6,628 bases of DNA from positions 626,133 to 632,760 of the forward strand of contig NC_014722.1 of assembly GCF_000198775.1 (NCBI RefSeq), given 5' to 3'. A program made the translations under genes and the position numbers. The stretch comes from Mycetohabitans rhizoxinica HKI 454. GTDB lineage: Bacteria > Pseudomonadota > Gammaproteobacteria > Burkholderiales > Burkholderiaceae. Below, piece after piece: positions 1 through 5,970 of the stretch (position 1 is the first letter of the stretch; each line of letters begins with the position of its first letter). Under the pieces are notes generated by a model, which was not told where the DNA came from, searched no databases, and was given only the letters and a program-made list of their open reading frames with translations.

Positions 1-288
1 TCACGTGAGGAAATCGCTGAACGGATCCGCCAAGAAGTGACGATGTACGGCATCCGAATCGACATCGCTGAGGAGCTGTCGCGGCTGGGTGCGCATTTGG
101 CTGAGACTCGCCACGTGATTGAAAAGGGTGGCCGGGTAGGTAAGCGGCTCGATTTCATGATGCAGGAACTGAACCGGGAAGCGAACACGCTGGGGTCCAA
201 GGCCGCGGCGAAAGAACTGGCCGACGCGTCGATGACGCTGAAGCTGCTGATCGAGCAGATGCGCGAGCAGGTTCAGAATTTGGAATAG
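1..288 (+). CDS. yicC: YicC-family endoribonuclease, C-terminal part (5' end outside window)
   Basis: The frame is open from the first base, so this is the last 95 codons of a longer gene; the GTG at position 37 is an internal valine, not a start. The visible protein is the conserved C-terminal DUF1732-type region of YicC/YloC proteins, with the hallmark run KRLDFMMQELNREANTLGSK (codons at 151-210) and the ending LLIEQMREQVQN-E. Family knowledge: members are about 290 residues long and have been described as endoribonucleases acting on RNA in the cytoplasm; the catalytic core cannot be checked here because only the tail is present. The TAG stop lies 9 bases before the gmk start, so the two genes are probably co-transcribed, as yicC and gmk often are neighbours in proteobacteria. 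The family call is firm; biochemical activity is taken from the family. Confidence 0.93.
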   Translation, partial: SREEIAERIRQEVTMYGIRIDIAEELSRLGAHLAETRHVIEKGGRVGKRLDFMMQELNREANTLGSKAAAKELADASMTLKLLIEQMREQVQNLE

Positions 289-297
289 TCCAACACG

Positions 298-981
298 ATG
301 ACGAACAATCGCAATCCCTACGCCGGAGAATATCCCGGTAACCTGTTCATGGTGGTCGCGCCGTCCGGCGCGGGCAAGTCCACGTTGGTCAACGCGCTAT
401 TGGCGCGCGACCCGTCGATCCGGCTGTCGGTGTCGTACACCACCCGGCCGCCGCGGCCGAACGAGACGAACGGCGTTCAGTATCATTTCATCCCGGCGTC
501 CGACTTCCTCGAGCGTCATGCCCAGGGTGAATTTCTCGAGAGTGCCGAAGTCCATGGCAATTACTATGGTACGTCGCGCGTGTGGATCGAAGAGCAGATG
601 AGGCGTGGCGTAGACGTGCTGCTCGAAATCGATTGGCAGGGCGCGCAGCAGGTGCGTAAGCAGTTCCGAAACGCGGTCGGCATCTTTATTCTGCCGCCGT
701 CGCTTGACGCGCTCGAGGAGCGTCTGCGCAAGCGTGGGCAGGACGAGCCGAACGTGATTGTGCGCCGGCTGCTGGCCGCCGGCAGCGAGATCGCGCATGC
801 GCCCGAATTTGAATATGTATTAATCAACGAGCATTTCGATCGTGCGTTGACCGAAATACAGACCGTGGTCGCCGCGACGCGGCTGCGTTTCGCATCGCAG
901 CGCGCACGCCACGAGAAGCTGTTCGTCGAGCTGGGCATCCACTCATCGCAGGCGGATGGATCGCGCGGTGAGTTAAAATAG
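298..981 (+). CDS. gmk: Guanylate kinase
   Basis: Guanylate kinase (227 residues) phosphorylates GMP (and dGMP) to GDP with ATP in the cytoplasm, feeding GTP synthesis and supplying the precursor of (p)ppGpp. The P-loop APSGAGKST is at residues 21-29. The GMP-binding segment follows at about 44-62 ([11 protein letters not shown], then NGVQYHF). The E-HGNYYGTS motif is at 84-93, and [14 protein letters not shown] at 107-120 is the conserved core strand. The lid region with RLRKRG and the [12 protein letters not shown] stretch follows, and the C-terminus is helical. Length is slightly above the roughly 207 residues of the E. coli enzyme because of about 12 extra residues at the N-terminus and a short tail. 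The ATG at 298 has no good Shine-Dalgarno sequence (only a GGA about 13 bases upstream). Because yicC stops 9 bases before it, translational coupling is likely. rpoZ follows after 25 bases. Confidence 0.97.
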   Translation: MTNNRNPYAGEYPGNLFMVVAPSGAGKSTLVNALLARDPSIRLSVSYTTRPPRPNETNGVQYHFIPASDFLERHAQGEFLESAEVHGNYYGTSRVWIEEQMRRGVDVLLEIDWQGAQQVRKQFRNAVGIFILPPSLDALEERLRKRGQDEPNVIVRRLLAAGSEIAHAPEFEYVLINEHFDRALTEIQTVVAATRLRFASQRARHEKLFVELGIHSSQADGSRGELK

Positions 982-1006
982 ATTTATAGCAACAAGGAAT
1001 TCCAAT

Positions 1007-1210
1007 ATGGCTCGCATTACCGTCGAAGACTGCCTGGAACATATCCCGAACCGCTTCGAGCTTGCGCTTGCGGCGACGTATCGTGCGCGCCAACTCGCGC
1101 AGGGCCACACACCGAAGATCGAAAGCAAGGATAAGCCGACGGTACTCGCGCTGCGCGAGATTGCCGAAGGAAAGGTCGGCATCGAGATGTTGAAGAAAGT
1201 GCCGGTCTGA
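1007..1210 (+). CDS. rpoZ: DNA-directed RNA polymerase omega subunit
   Basis: Omega (67 residues) is the small RNA polymerase subunit that wraps the C-terminal part of beta-prime, helps it fold and assemble, and contributes to a (p)ppGpp binding site at the omega/beta-prime interface. The sequence starts [23 protein letters not shown], matching the canonical MARVTVxD...NRFxLVLxA start. It continues with YRARQL and [15 protein letters not shown], the two conserved helices of the family. In E. coli the residues immediately after Met1 (Ala-Arg-Val) help bind ppGpp; here they are Ala-Arg-Ile. At 67 residues it lacks the long C-terminal tail of the 91-residue E. coli protein, which is normal for Burkholderia. 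A good Shine-Dalgarno AAGGA (994-998) sits 8 bases before the ATG. It lies between gmk and spoT in the same direction, the classical rpoZ-spoT arrangement. Confidence 0.97.
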   Translation: MARITVEDCLEHIPNRFELALAATYRARQLAQGHTPKIESKDKPTVLALREIAEGKVGIEMLKKVPV

Positions 1211-1215
1211 CCGGC
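1201..1215 (+). repeat. Short perfect inverted repeat over the rpoZ stop codon
   Basis: GCCGGT (1201-1206) and ACCGGC (1210-1215) form a perfect 6-bp stem with a CTG loop, spanning the last codons and stop of rpoZ. No T-run follows, so it is not an intrinsic terminator. It could slow 3' exonuclease decay or tune the rpoZ/spoT ratio, but a 6-bp GC stem can also arise by chance in GC-rich DNA. Confidence 0.3.
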
Positions 1216-1250
1216 ACATCCGCCATGTGACGACACAACGCAACAGACCT

Positions 1251-1255
1251 GGAGG
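1251..1255 (+). promoter_or_regulatory. Ribosome binding site of spoT (decides its start)
   Basis: GGAGG lies 5 bases before the ATG at 1261. This strong Shine-Dalgarno sequence supports the upstream start and therefore the alanine-rich N-terminal extension of the protein, rather than an internal start nearer the hydrolase domain. Confidence 0.8.
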
Positions 1256-1260
1256 CGCAA

Positions 1261-3729
1261 ATGAGTTCCAATCCATCGCACGCCTCCACGTTGTCGTGTG
1301 CCGCGCGCGCGGCTGACGAGGCCGCGGCACGGCGCCCACAGGCCGGGGCGAAACGCCCGTGCGCGTCGCCGGCCGGCGTGGACGCTGCGGGCGGCGCTGG
1401 CGCGGCGACCAAAACGTCGTCTGCACGCGCGTACATCGATGCGGTGCTCGAACAATCGTTTCGGCACTTGTTCGGTCCGACTGCGACGCCCGAGCAGCCA
1501 CGCAAGCACGAAGTCGTATCGATCGCCAAGCTGACCGAAGAGTTAGGCTCGTACATGACACCGGCCGAGATCAAGGAGATCAAGGCCGCGTTTCACTTCA
1601 GCGACGAGGCCCACCTGGGCCAATACCGGCAAAGCGGCGAGCCGTACATCACGCACCCGGTGGCGGTGGCCGAGATCTGCGCCGGCTGGAAGCTGGACGC
1701 GCAGTCGATCATGGCCGCGTTGCTGCACGACGTGATGGAGGACCAGGGCGTCACGAAGGCGGAACTGGCTGAGCGTTTCGGGCCGAAGGTAGCCGAACTG
1801 GTCGACGGGCTGTCCAAGTTGGACAAGATGGAGTTCCGCAACCGCGAGGACGCGCAGGCGGAGAATTTCCGTAAGATGTTGCTTGCGATGGCGCGGGACG
1901 TGCGCGTCATCCTGATCAAGCTTGCCGACCGGCGGCACAATATGCGCACGCTTGGCGCAGTGCCAACTGAGAAGCGTCGGCGGGTGGCACGCGAGACGAT
2001 CGATATTTACGCACCGATTGCGCATCGGCTCGGCCTCAACAATACGTATCGTGAGCTACAGGAACTCAGTTTCGCGAATTTTAATCCGCGCCGGTATGCG
2101 ACCCTCGAGAAGGCTGTTAAGGCGGCGCGCGGCAACCGGCGGGAGGTGGTTGGCAAAATCCTCGAGGCGGTGCAGCGTTCGCTGGCCGACGCGAAAATCG
2201 ATGCTGACGTGACCGGGCGTGAAAAAACGATTTACAGCATCTATCGAAAGATGCGCGACAAGCAGTTGTCGTTCTCGCAGGTGCTCGACGTGTACGGTTT
2301 TCGTGTGGTCGTCGACACGCCGATGGAGTGCTATATGACGGTCGGTGTACTGCATTCGTTGTACAAGCCGGTGCCGGGCAAGTTTAAGGACTACATTGCG
2401 ATACCGAAGGTCAACGGATACCAGTCACTGCATACCACGCTGGTCGGCCCATTCGGCACGCCCATCGAGTTTCAAATCCGCACGCTGAAGATGCATGAGA
2501 TCGCCGAGGCGGGCGTTGCGGCACATTGGATGTACAAGAACGGCAGCGCGGATCTGAACGACGTACAAAAGCGGGCGCATCAATGGCTCAAATCGTTGCT
2601 CGACATCCAGAGCGAGGCAGGCGACTCCAGCGAGTTCCTCGAGCACGTGAAGATCGACCTGTTTCCAGACGCGGTCTACGTGTTCACGCCTAAATCGAAG
2701 ATCATGGCGCTGCCGCGTGGCGCGACGGCGTTGGATTTCGCGTATTCAGTGCATAGCGATCTGGGTAACCAGTGCGTTGCCGTCAAGATCAACAACGAGT
2801 TGTTGCCGTTGCGCACCGAGCTTAAGAGTGGCGATATCGTCGAGGTCATCACGGCGCCGTACTCAAAACCGAATCCCGCTTGGCTGGCGTTTGTGCGGAC
2901 CGGCAAGGCGCGTTCGGCAATTCGCCATTACCTGAAGACGATGCGCTTGAACGAGTCGGTGCAGCTCGGTGAGCGGCTCGTCGAACAGGTACTCAAGGCG
3001 TATGGGTTGTCACTTGCCGAAGTCACGCCGGAGATCTGGGACAAGATCGCGCACGCGACCGGCAATAAGTCGCAGCAAGAAGTATTCGCCGATATCGGGT
3101 TGGGACGTCGCGTTGCAGCGGTGCTCGCCAAGCGGATCGAGTTGTTGCTCAGCGGCCGCGATGGGGACTCCGACGAAAACTCGCGCCCCGATGCGCCGGC
3201 GCATGCCAGCGGCGGGCCGCCGGTACTGATCACTGGGACGGAGGGGATGGCGGTGCAACTGTCGCCTTGCTGCCGGCCGATTCCCGGCGACGACATCATG
3301 GGCTACATTGGGATGGGCCTCGGCATGTCGATCCATACGACCGATTGCCGTGTCGCGCAGCGTATTCATCGGCGCGATCCCAGTCGCTGGATCGATGTCG
3401 CGTGGGCGCCGCAGCCGGGACGATTGTTCGATGTGGCGGTTAAGGTGCTGGTCAAGAACACGCGAGGCGTTTTTGCACGCGTGGCCGCTGATATCACGGC
3501 CGCCGATGCGAATATTGTGCACGTGGCGATGGATGAGGATCTGGCCCAGGAATCGATGGTGTTGCGCTTTTTGATCCAGGTCAGTGACCGGGTCCATTTG
3601 GCGAATGTGATCCGACGGACCCGGACCAATTCCGATGTGATCCGGATTGGTCGAGAGCGGGCGTCCGACGACGGCCACCCTCGGCACGACGGTGGAATGC
3701 GCATCGAGCGCGACCGTGGTGACTATTGA
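1261..3729 (+). CDS. spoT: Bifunctional (p)ppGpp synthetase/hydrolase (RelA/SpoT homologue, SpoT type)
   Basis: This 822-residue cytoplasmic enzyme makes (p)ppGpp from GDP/GTP and ATP and hydrolyses it back to GDP/GTP, setting the stringent response. Hydrolase (HD) domain, about 100-260: R123, H132, H156-D157, E160-D161, D223 and N227 keep exactly the spacing of the catalytic residues of streptococcal Rel, so hydrolysis should be active, unlike in RelA. Synthetase domain, about 290-420: R320, K322, K330, D343, Y387, H391 and E403 match the nucleotide-binding and catalytic positions, so synthesis should also be active. Then come TGS (about 472-532), a helical region, the conserved-cysteine domain (C670, C671, H692, C696) and ACT (about 721-799). 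It is longer than E. coli SpoT (702) because of an Ala-rich N-terminal extension and a charged tail (801-822). It ends the operon and is followed by a strong terminator at 3852-3881. The annotation as SpoT rather than RelA rests on the intact HD motif and the rpoZ linkage. Confidence 0.97.
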   Translation: MSSNPSHASTLSCAARAADEAAARRPQAGAKRPCASPAGVDAAGGAGAATKTSSARAYIDAVLEQSFRHLFGPTATPEQPRKHEVVSIAKLTEELGSYMTPAEIKEIKAAFHFSDEAHLGQYRQSGEPYITHPVAVAEICAGWKLDAQSIMAALLHDVMEDQGVTKAELAERFGPKVAELVDGLSKLDKMEFRNREDAQAENFRKMLLAMARDVRVILIKLADRRHNMRTLGAVPTEKRRRVARETIDIYAPIAHRLGLNNTYRELQELSFANFNPRRYATLEKAVKAARGNRREVVGKILEAVQRSLADAKIDADVTGREKTIYSIYRKMRDKQLSFSQVLDVYGFRVVVDTPMECYMTVGVLHSLYKPVPGKFKDYIAIPKVNGYQSLHTTLVGPFGTPIEFQIRTLKMHEIAEAGVAAHWMYKNGSADLNDVQKRAHQWLKSLLDIQSEAGDSSEFLEHVKIDLFPDAVYVFTPKSKIMALPRGATALDFAYSVHSDLGNQCVAVKINNELLPLRTELKSGDIVEVITAPYSKPNPAWLAFVRTGKARSAIRHYLKTMRLNESVQLGERLVEQVLKAYGLSLAEVTPEIWDKIAHATGNKSQQEVFADIGLGRRVAAVLAKRIELLLSGRDGDSDENSRPDAPAHASGGPPVLITGTEGMAVQLSPCCRPIPGDDIMGYIGMGLGMSIHTTDCRVAQRIHRRDPSRWIDVAWAPQPGRLFDVAVKVLVKNTRGVFARVAADITAADANIVHVAMDEDLAQESMVLRFLIQVSDRVHLANVIRRTRTNSDVIRIGRERASDDGHPRHDGGMRIERDRGDY

Positions 3730-3851
3730 CGCGTAACGGGACGGCGCGCGCCCCGGCTGTTCTTGGCACATTGCCCCCAGTGCTACGGGCTGCCGCAGGA
3801 CCGCCAGACGATGACTTGTGCGGTGCGATGTCCGTCCATGTCATGCAAAGC

Positions 3852-3881
3852 AAAAAGGCCTTCCGATTGGAAGGCCTTTTT
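3852..3881. terminator. Bidirectional intrinsic terminator between spoT and tRNA-Arg
   Basis: AAAAAGGCCTTCC (3852-3864), loop GATT, GGAAGGCCTTTTT (3869-3881) is a perfect 13-bp inverted repeat. The GC core is flanked by A5 on one side and T5 on the other, so it reads as a hairpin plus U-tract on both strands. It sits between the convergent spoT (+) and tRNA-Arg (-) genes. It should end the gmk-rpoZ-spoT transcript and also the tRNA transcript, only 10 bases past the CCA end. Confidence 0.93.
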
Positions 3882-3890
3882 CTGAAGAAG

Positions 3891-3967
3891 TGGCGCGGCT
3901 GGCAGGATTCGAACCCACGACCCCTTGGTTCGTAGCCAAGTACTCTATCCAACTGAGCTACAGCCGC
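3891..3967 (-). tRNA. tRNA-Arg (anticodon ACG)
   Basis: Read on the - strand this is a complete 77-nt tRNA. The acceptor stem GCGGCTG pairs with CAGCCGC, the discriminator is G, and CCA is encoded. The D-arm is GCTC...GAGT, and the anticodon stem is CTTGG/CCAAG with loop CTACGAA (anticodon ACG, complement at 3931-3933). A 5-nt variable loop follows, then the T-arm GTGGG-TTCGAAT-CCTGC with G-T wobble pairs at its centre. In bacteria this species has its wobble A deaminated to inosine by TadA and reads CGU, CGC and CGA. It stands alone, with its own promoter (3981-4008) and a terminator just past the 3' end. Similarity to E. coli tRNA-Arg-ACG in the D, anticodon and variable arms is clear. Confidence 0.97.
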
Positions 3968-3968
3968 G

Positions 3969-4002
3969 CGAAGAAGTGGAATTATAGCAACTTCTTCGAA
4001 GA
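3969..4002. repeat. Palindromic GAAGAAG repeats around the tRNA promoter -10
   Basis: CGAAGAAGT (3969-3977) and ACTTCTTCG (3990-3998) form a perfect 9-bp inverted repeat whose 12-bp centre holds the tRNA promoter -10. The right arm overlaps a second palindrome, TCTTCGAAGA (3993-4002), within the promoter spacer. The 10-mer GAAGAAGTGG at 3970-3979 is also repeated directly at 3884-3893, at the other end of the tRNA gene. The layout resembles an operator, but no binding protein can be named. Confidence 0.6.
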
Positions 4003-4008
4003 TGTGAA
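3981..4008 (-). promoter_or_regulatory. Sigma-70 promoter of tRNA-Arg with extended -10 and A-tract
   Basis: On the - strand, TTCACA (4008 to 4003; 5 of 6 match to TTGACA) is followed by a 16-bp spacer and a perfect TATAAT (3986 to 3981). A TGC directly precedes the -10, giving an extended -10. Transcription should begin near 3974, leaving a leader of only about 7 nt before the mature tRNA 5' end at 3967. A run of eight A on the - strand (T8 at 4022-4029) lies about 48-55 bases upstream of that start, where an UP element would bind the alpha subunit C-terminal domains. This looks like a strong stable-RNA promoter. Confidence 0.85.
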
Positions 4009-4084
4009 GCCCCTGTCGCGATTTTTTTTGCATGCCGGTGACGAGCAGACGCCGGATGTCGGCCATGAGGCGTTTGCCCGTTCG

Positions 4085-4090
4085 TATAAT
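4085..4090 (+). promoter_or_regulatory. Likely -10 box of the greB promoter
   Basis: A perfect TATAAT lies 39 bases before the greB start. Transcription would begin at about 4097, giving a leader of roughly 33 nt. There is no good -35: the bases 16-18 upstream read GGCCATGA, and no TGn extended element is present, so the promoter may be weak or activator-dependent. It is divergent from the tRNA-Arg promoter, with the two -10 boxes about 100 bp apart. Confidence 0.6.
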
Positions 4091-4106
4091 AGTCAAAAGG
4101 TATTCC

Positions 4107-4133
4107 ATGATTTCAATCGAGCTTGCACAATGA
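4107..4133 (+). CDS. Possible 8-codon leader ORF overlapping the greB start
   Basis: ATG at 4107 opens a short frame encoding MISIELAQ. Its TGA stop (4131-4133) overlaps the greB ATG (4130-4132) in the arrangement ATGA. AAAAGG (4095-4100) ends 6 bases before this ATG and is a better Shine-Dalgarno sequence than anything in front of greB, which has only GAG at 4119-4121. The leader could deliver ribosomes to greB by termination-reinitiation. The peptide itself has no recognisable features. The predicted transcription start (about 4097) would fall inside the AAAAGG, which weakens the case unless transcription starts earlier. Confidence 0.4.
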   Translation: MISIELAQ

Positions 4134-4690
4134 ACAAAGCATTTGTGAAGGAAAGCGATGATTCGGCGCAAGACGACGAGCTGCCGCAACCGGAAATGCC
4201 GGCTGGCGCAAAAAATTATATGACGCCCGAGGGCTACCGCCGCTTGAAGGACGAGTTGCTGCAGTTGATCGACGTTGAGCGGCCCGAGGTCGTGCGCATG
4301 GTATCGTGGGCCGCGTCCAACGGCGATCGGTCCGAAAACGGCGACTACATCTATGGCAAGCGGCGTCTGCGCGAGATCGACCGGCGCATCCGTTTCCTGA
4401 CCAAGCGGCTCGACTTAGCCGAGGTCGTTGACAGCAGCCGACAGGAAAACACCGACCAGGTGTTCTTTGGTGCAACGGTCCACTATGCAACATCCGACGG
4501 CGCTGAGAACCAGATTACCATTGTCGGCGTCGATGAGGTGGACCTGGACCGGGGGCGAGTTAGCTGGATCTCGCCGATTGCGCGGGCGCTGTTGAAAGCG
4601 CGGATCGGGGACACCGTGCCACTCCACACCCCAGGCGGGATTGAGCAAATCGATATCCTCGACGTGCACTATCCGGCCGCTACGCACTGA
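4130..4690 (+). CDS. greB: Transcription elongation/cleavage factor GreB
   Basis: GreB (186 residues) inserts its coiled-coil into the RNA polymerase secondary channel and stimulates cleavage of backtracked transcripts. The N-terminal coiled-coil domain spans about 30-103. Its tip motif NGDRSENGDY (64-73) contains the acidic residues D66 and E69 that coordinate the catalytic metal. It is followed by IYGKRRLREIDRRIRFLTKRL (74-94), a stretch typical of GreB and distinct from GreA. The C-terminal FKBP-like domain spans about 105-186 and includes RVSWISPIARALL and IGDTV. The first 29 residues are an acidic extension absent from the 158-residue E. coli protein; as far as I recall this is usual in Burkholderia. 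The start at 4130 is preferred because it follows a TATAAT box, although the frame stays open upstream through the tRNA region. Transcription is divergent from tRNA-Arg. Confidence 0.95.
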   Translation: MNKAFVKESDDSAQDDELPQPEMPAGAKNYMTPEGYRRLKDELLQLIDVERPEVVRMVSWAASNGDRSENGDYIYGKRRLREIDRRIRFLTKRLDLAEVVDSSRQENTDQVFFGATVHYATSDGAENQITIVGVDEVDLDRGRVSWISPIARALLKARIGDTVPLHTPGGIEQIDILDVHYPAATH

Positions 4691-4721
4691 GTGCGTGCGG
4701 GTGTCGCTGCACGCGGGCTAT

Positions 4722-4761
4722 TGTCACGAGCGCTCGTGGGCTGCTGTCACGACAGCGCTCG
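4722..4761. repeat. Imperfect tandem repeat with palindromes downstream of greB
   Basis: TGTCACGA followed by GCGCTCG occurs twice (4722-4736 and 4745-4761), the second copy with a 2-base insertion (CA). The first copy contains CACGAGCGCTCGTG (4725-4738), a perfect 14-bp palindrome; the second contains GCTGTC-AC-GACAGC (4743-4756). No T-run follows either one. They sit 32 to 71 bases past the greB stop, upstream of the shared terminator, and may form 3'-UTR hairpins of greB mRNA or a protein-binding site. Confidence 0.5.
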
Positions 4762-4783
4762 CGGCAGAGTGATAGTAGATCGT

Positions 4784-4809
4784 AAAAAAGGCGCCCGAAG
4801 GCGCCTTTT
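4784..4809. terminator. Bidirectional intrinsic terminator between greB and the porin
   Basis: AAAAGGCGCC (4786-4795), tetraloop CGAA, GGCGCCTTTT (4800-4809) is a perfect 10-bp inverted repeat. The A-run extends to six (4784-4789), so on the - strand the hairpin is followed by U6, making it the terminator of the porin gene. On the + strand only T4 follows, so it would end greB less strongly. Confidence 0.9.
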
Positions 4810-4819
4810 GGGCTGGTGC

Positions 4820-4840
4820 ACAGGACGACTAGCGTCCTGT
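4820..4840 (-). repeat. Hairpin in the porin 3' UTR
   Basis: ACAGGACG (4820-4827), loop ACTAG, CGTCCTGT (4833-4840) is a perfect 8-bp inverted repeat, 10 bases past the porin stop and 10 bases before the terminator hairpin. Together they make a tandem stem-loop 3' end for this mRNA. A stabilising role, or release of a 3'-UTR-derived small RNA, are possibilities, not shown. Confidence 0.5.
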
Positions 4841-4850
4841 CCGCTTAAGC

Positions 4851-5954
4851 TTAGAAGCGGTGACGCAGGCCAGCGGTCACAGCCACTTGCTTGTCGAACG
4901 ACGACGGAGCCAGGCCGTTGATGGTTGCGGTGAAGCCGGTCTTGCTTTCGACAACTTTTTGGTACTCACCTTGCAGGTACACGTCGGTACGCTTGGACAG
5001 CGCGTACGCGGTTTGCAGGCTGAATTGATGCCACTTCGGCGATTCGCCGTTGAGCTTGCCGTCGGTGTACGTGTACGCACCCGCGACGCTCAATGCCGGC
5101 GTCAGGTTGTAGCGACCGTTGACTTCATAGTTGTTGAAGCGCAGGTCGCTGTTGGTGCCTAACAGATTGTCAAGCTTCGTTTGCGTGTACACAAAGCCTG
5201 CCGTTGCCGGGCCGAACGCATAGTTCAGGCCTGCACCCCAAGTGCGCTGGCGGCCAGCGGCGAACTCTTGTTCGTCCGAGGAGACGGCGCCCAGCGAGTT
5301 CGATACCGCACCGTTGGTGAACGTGTTGTTCAGCTGCAGGTAAGCCGCCGCCACATTCAACGGACCGTAGTTGTACGATGCGCCGACGCTATACGCGCGG
5401 TTGTTCGCGAAGTTGCCCGCCTGGTTCGAGAAGCCGTACAACGCGCCGAACTTGAAGCCGTCGAAGTTCGGGCTTTGATACTTCACCGAATTGTTGACGC
5501 GCAGCGAGTTGTCCAGATTGTCGTTGTCGAACGGGTGCGCGAACTGCGTGCCGCCGTATTGCGTGCCGGTCAATGCCAGCGGGCCGAGGTAGTCAACGAC
5601 GGAGTCATATTGCCGACCCAGCGTGACGGCGCCGTACTGATCCGACGCAAGACCGACGAAGGCTTGGCGACCGAACAAGCGGCCTTTTTGGCTTGTCTCG
5701 CCATTGCCAATGTTGAACCCATTCTCCAGCGTGAAGATCGCCTTCAAACCACCACCCAGGTCTTCAGCGCCACGCAGGCCCCAACGGCTGCCATTCACCG
5801 AGCCGCTGGTTTCCTGCCAGTTCGAGCGACCGTCTTGGCTGTTCGTGTACGTGATGCCAGCGTCGATCAAGCCATACAGCGTCACGCTGCTCTGCGCGTG
5901 GGCCGCCGTCGCGAACATGCCCGACAGGGCCGCAACCATGAGAGTCTTTTTCAT
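4851..5954 (-). CDS. Outer-membrane porin (Gram-negative trimeric porin, OmpC/Omp38-like)
   Basis: This 367-residue general-diffusion porin should form a 16-stranded beta-barrel trimer for passive uptake of small hydrophilic solutes. Residues 1-20 (MKKTL...ATAAHA) are a signal peptide with an Ala-His-Ala cleavage site, and the mature protein starts QSSVTLYGLID. Family signatures follow: SRWGLRGAEDLGGGLKAIFTLE (57-77), GRQAFVGL (95-102) and GAVTLGRQYD (108-117). The long acidic/Asn-rich loop at about 122-157 corresponds to constriction loop L3. The protein ends in phenylalanine (RHRF), the signal recognised by the BAM machinery. The ATG at 5954 is chosen because it opens the signal peptide and has a GGAG nearby. 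The frame runs on to 6077, but those 41 residues are not signal-like. The gene is monocistronic and ends in TAA, then a hairpin and a terminator. It may be regulated by the sRNA candidate at 6382-6460. Several paralogues usually exist per Burkholderia genome, so no symbol is given. Confidence 0.95.
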   Translation of the reverse strand: MKKTLMVAALSGMFATAAHAQSSVTLYGLIDAGITYTNSQDGRSNWQETSGSVNGSRWGLRGAEDLGGGLKAIFTLENGFNIGNGETSQKGRLFGRQAFVGLASDQYGAVTLGRQYDSVVDYLGPLALTGTQYGGTQFAHPFDNDNLDNSLRVNNSVKYQSPNFDGFKFGALYGFSNQAGNFANNRAYSVGASYNYGPLNVAAAYLQLNNTFTNGAVSNSLGAVSSDEQEFAAGRQRTWGAGLNYAFGPATAGFVYTQTKLDNLLGTNSDLRFNNYEVNGRYNLTPALSVAGAYTYTDGKLNGESPKWHQFSLQTAYALSKRTDVYLQGEYQKVVESKTGFTATINGLAPSSFDKQVAVTAGLRHRF

Positions 5955-5963
5955 CTTTGTGAA

Positions 5964-5967
5964 CTCC
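5964..5967 (-). promoter_or_regulatory. Ribosome binding site of the porin gene
   Basis: On the - strand TTTGGAG (5970 to 5964) places GGAG 9 bases before the ATG at 5954. This supports the start at the signal peptide and rejects the longer reading frame. The same 7 bases are complementary to the linker of the sRNA candidate at 6420-6426. Confidence 0.75.
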
Positions 5968-5970
5968 AAA

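Noticed and set aside
974..979. TAAAAT as a -10 box for an rpoZ promoter
   Set aside because: No -35-like hexamer is found 16-18 bases upstream and the box overlaps the gmk stop codon; operon transcription explains rpoZ expression.
3730..3851. Search for a gene or regulatory RNA between spoT and the terminator
   Set aside because: Short frames only, with no ribosome binding site or motif; this is best read as the spoT 3' UTR.
3818..4129. Upstream extension of the greB frame
   Set aside because: It runs through the spoT/tRNA terminator, the antisense strand of the tRNA and both divergent promoters; the frame is open by chance, and greB family proteins begin near 4130.
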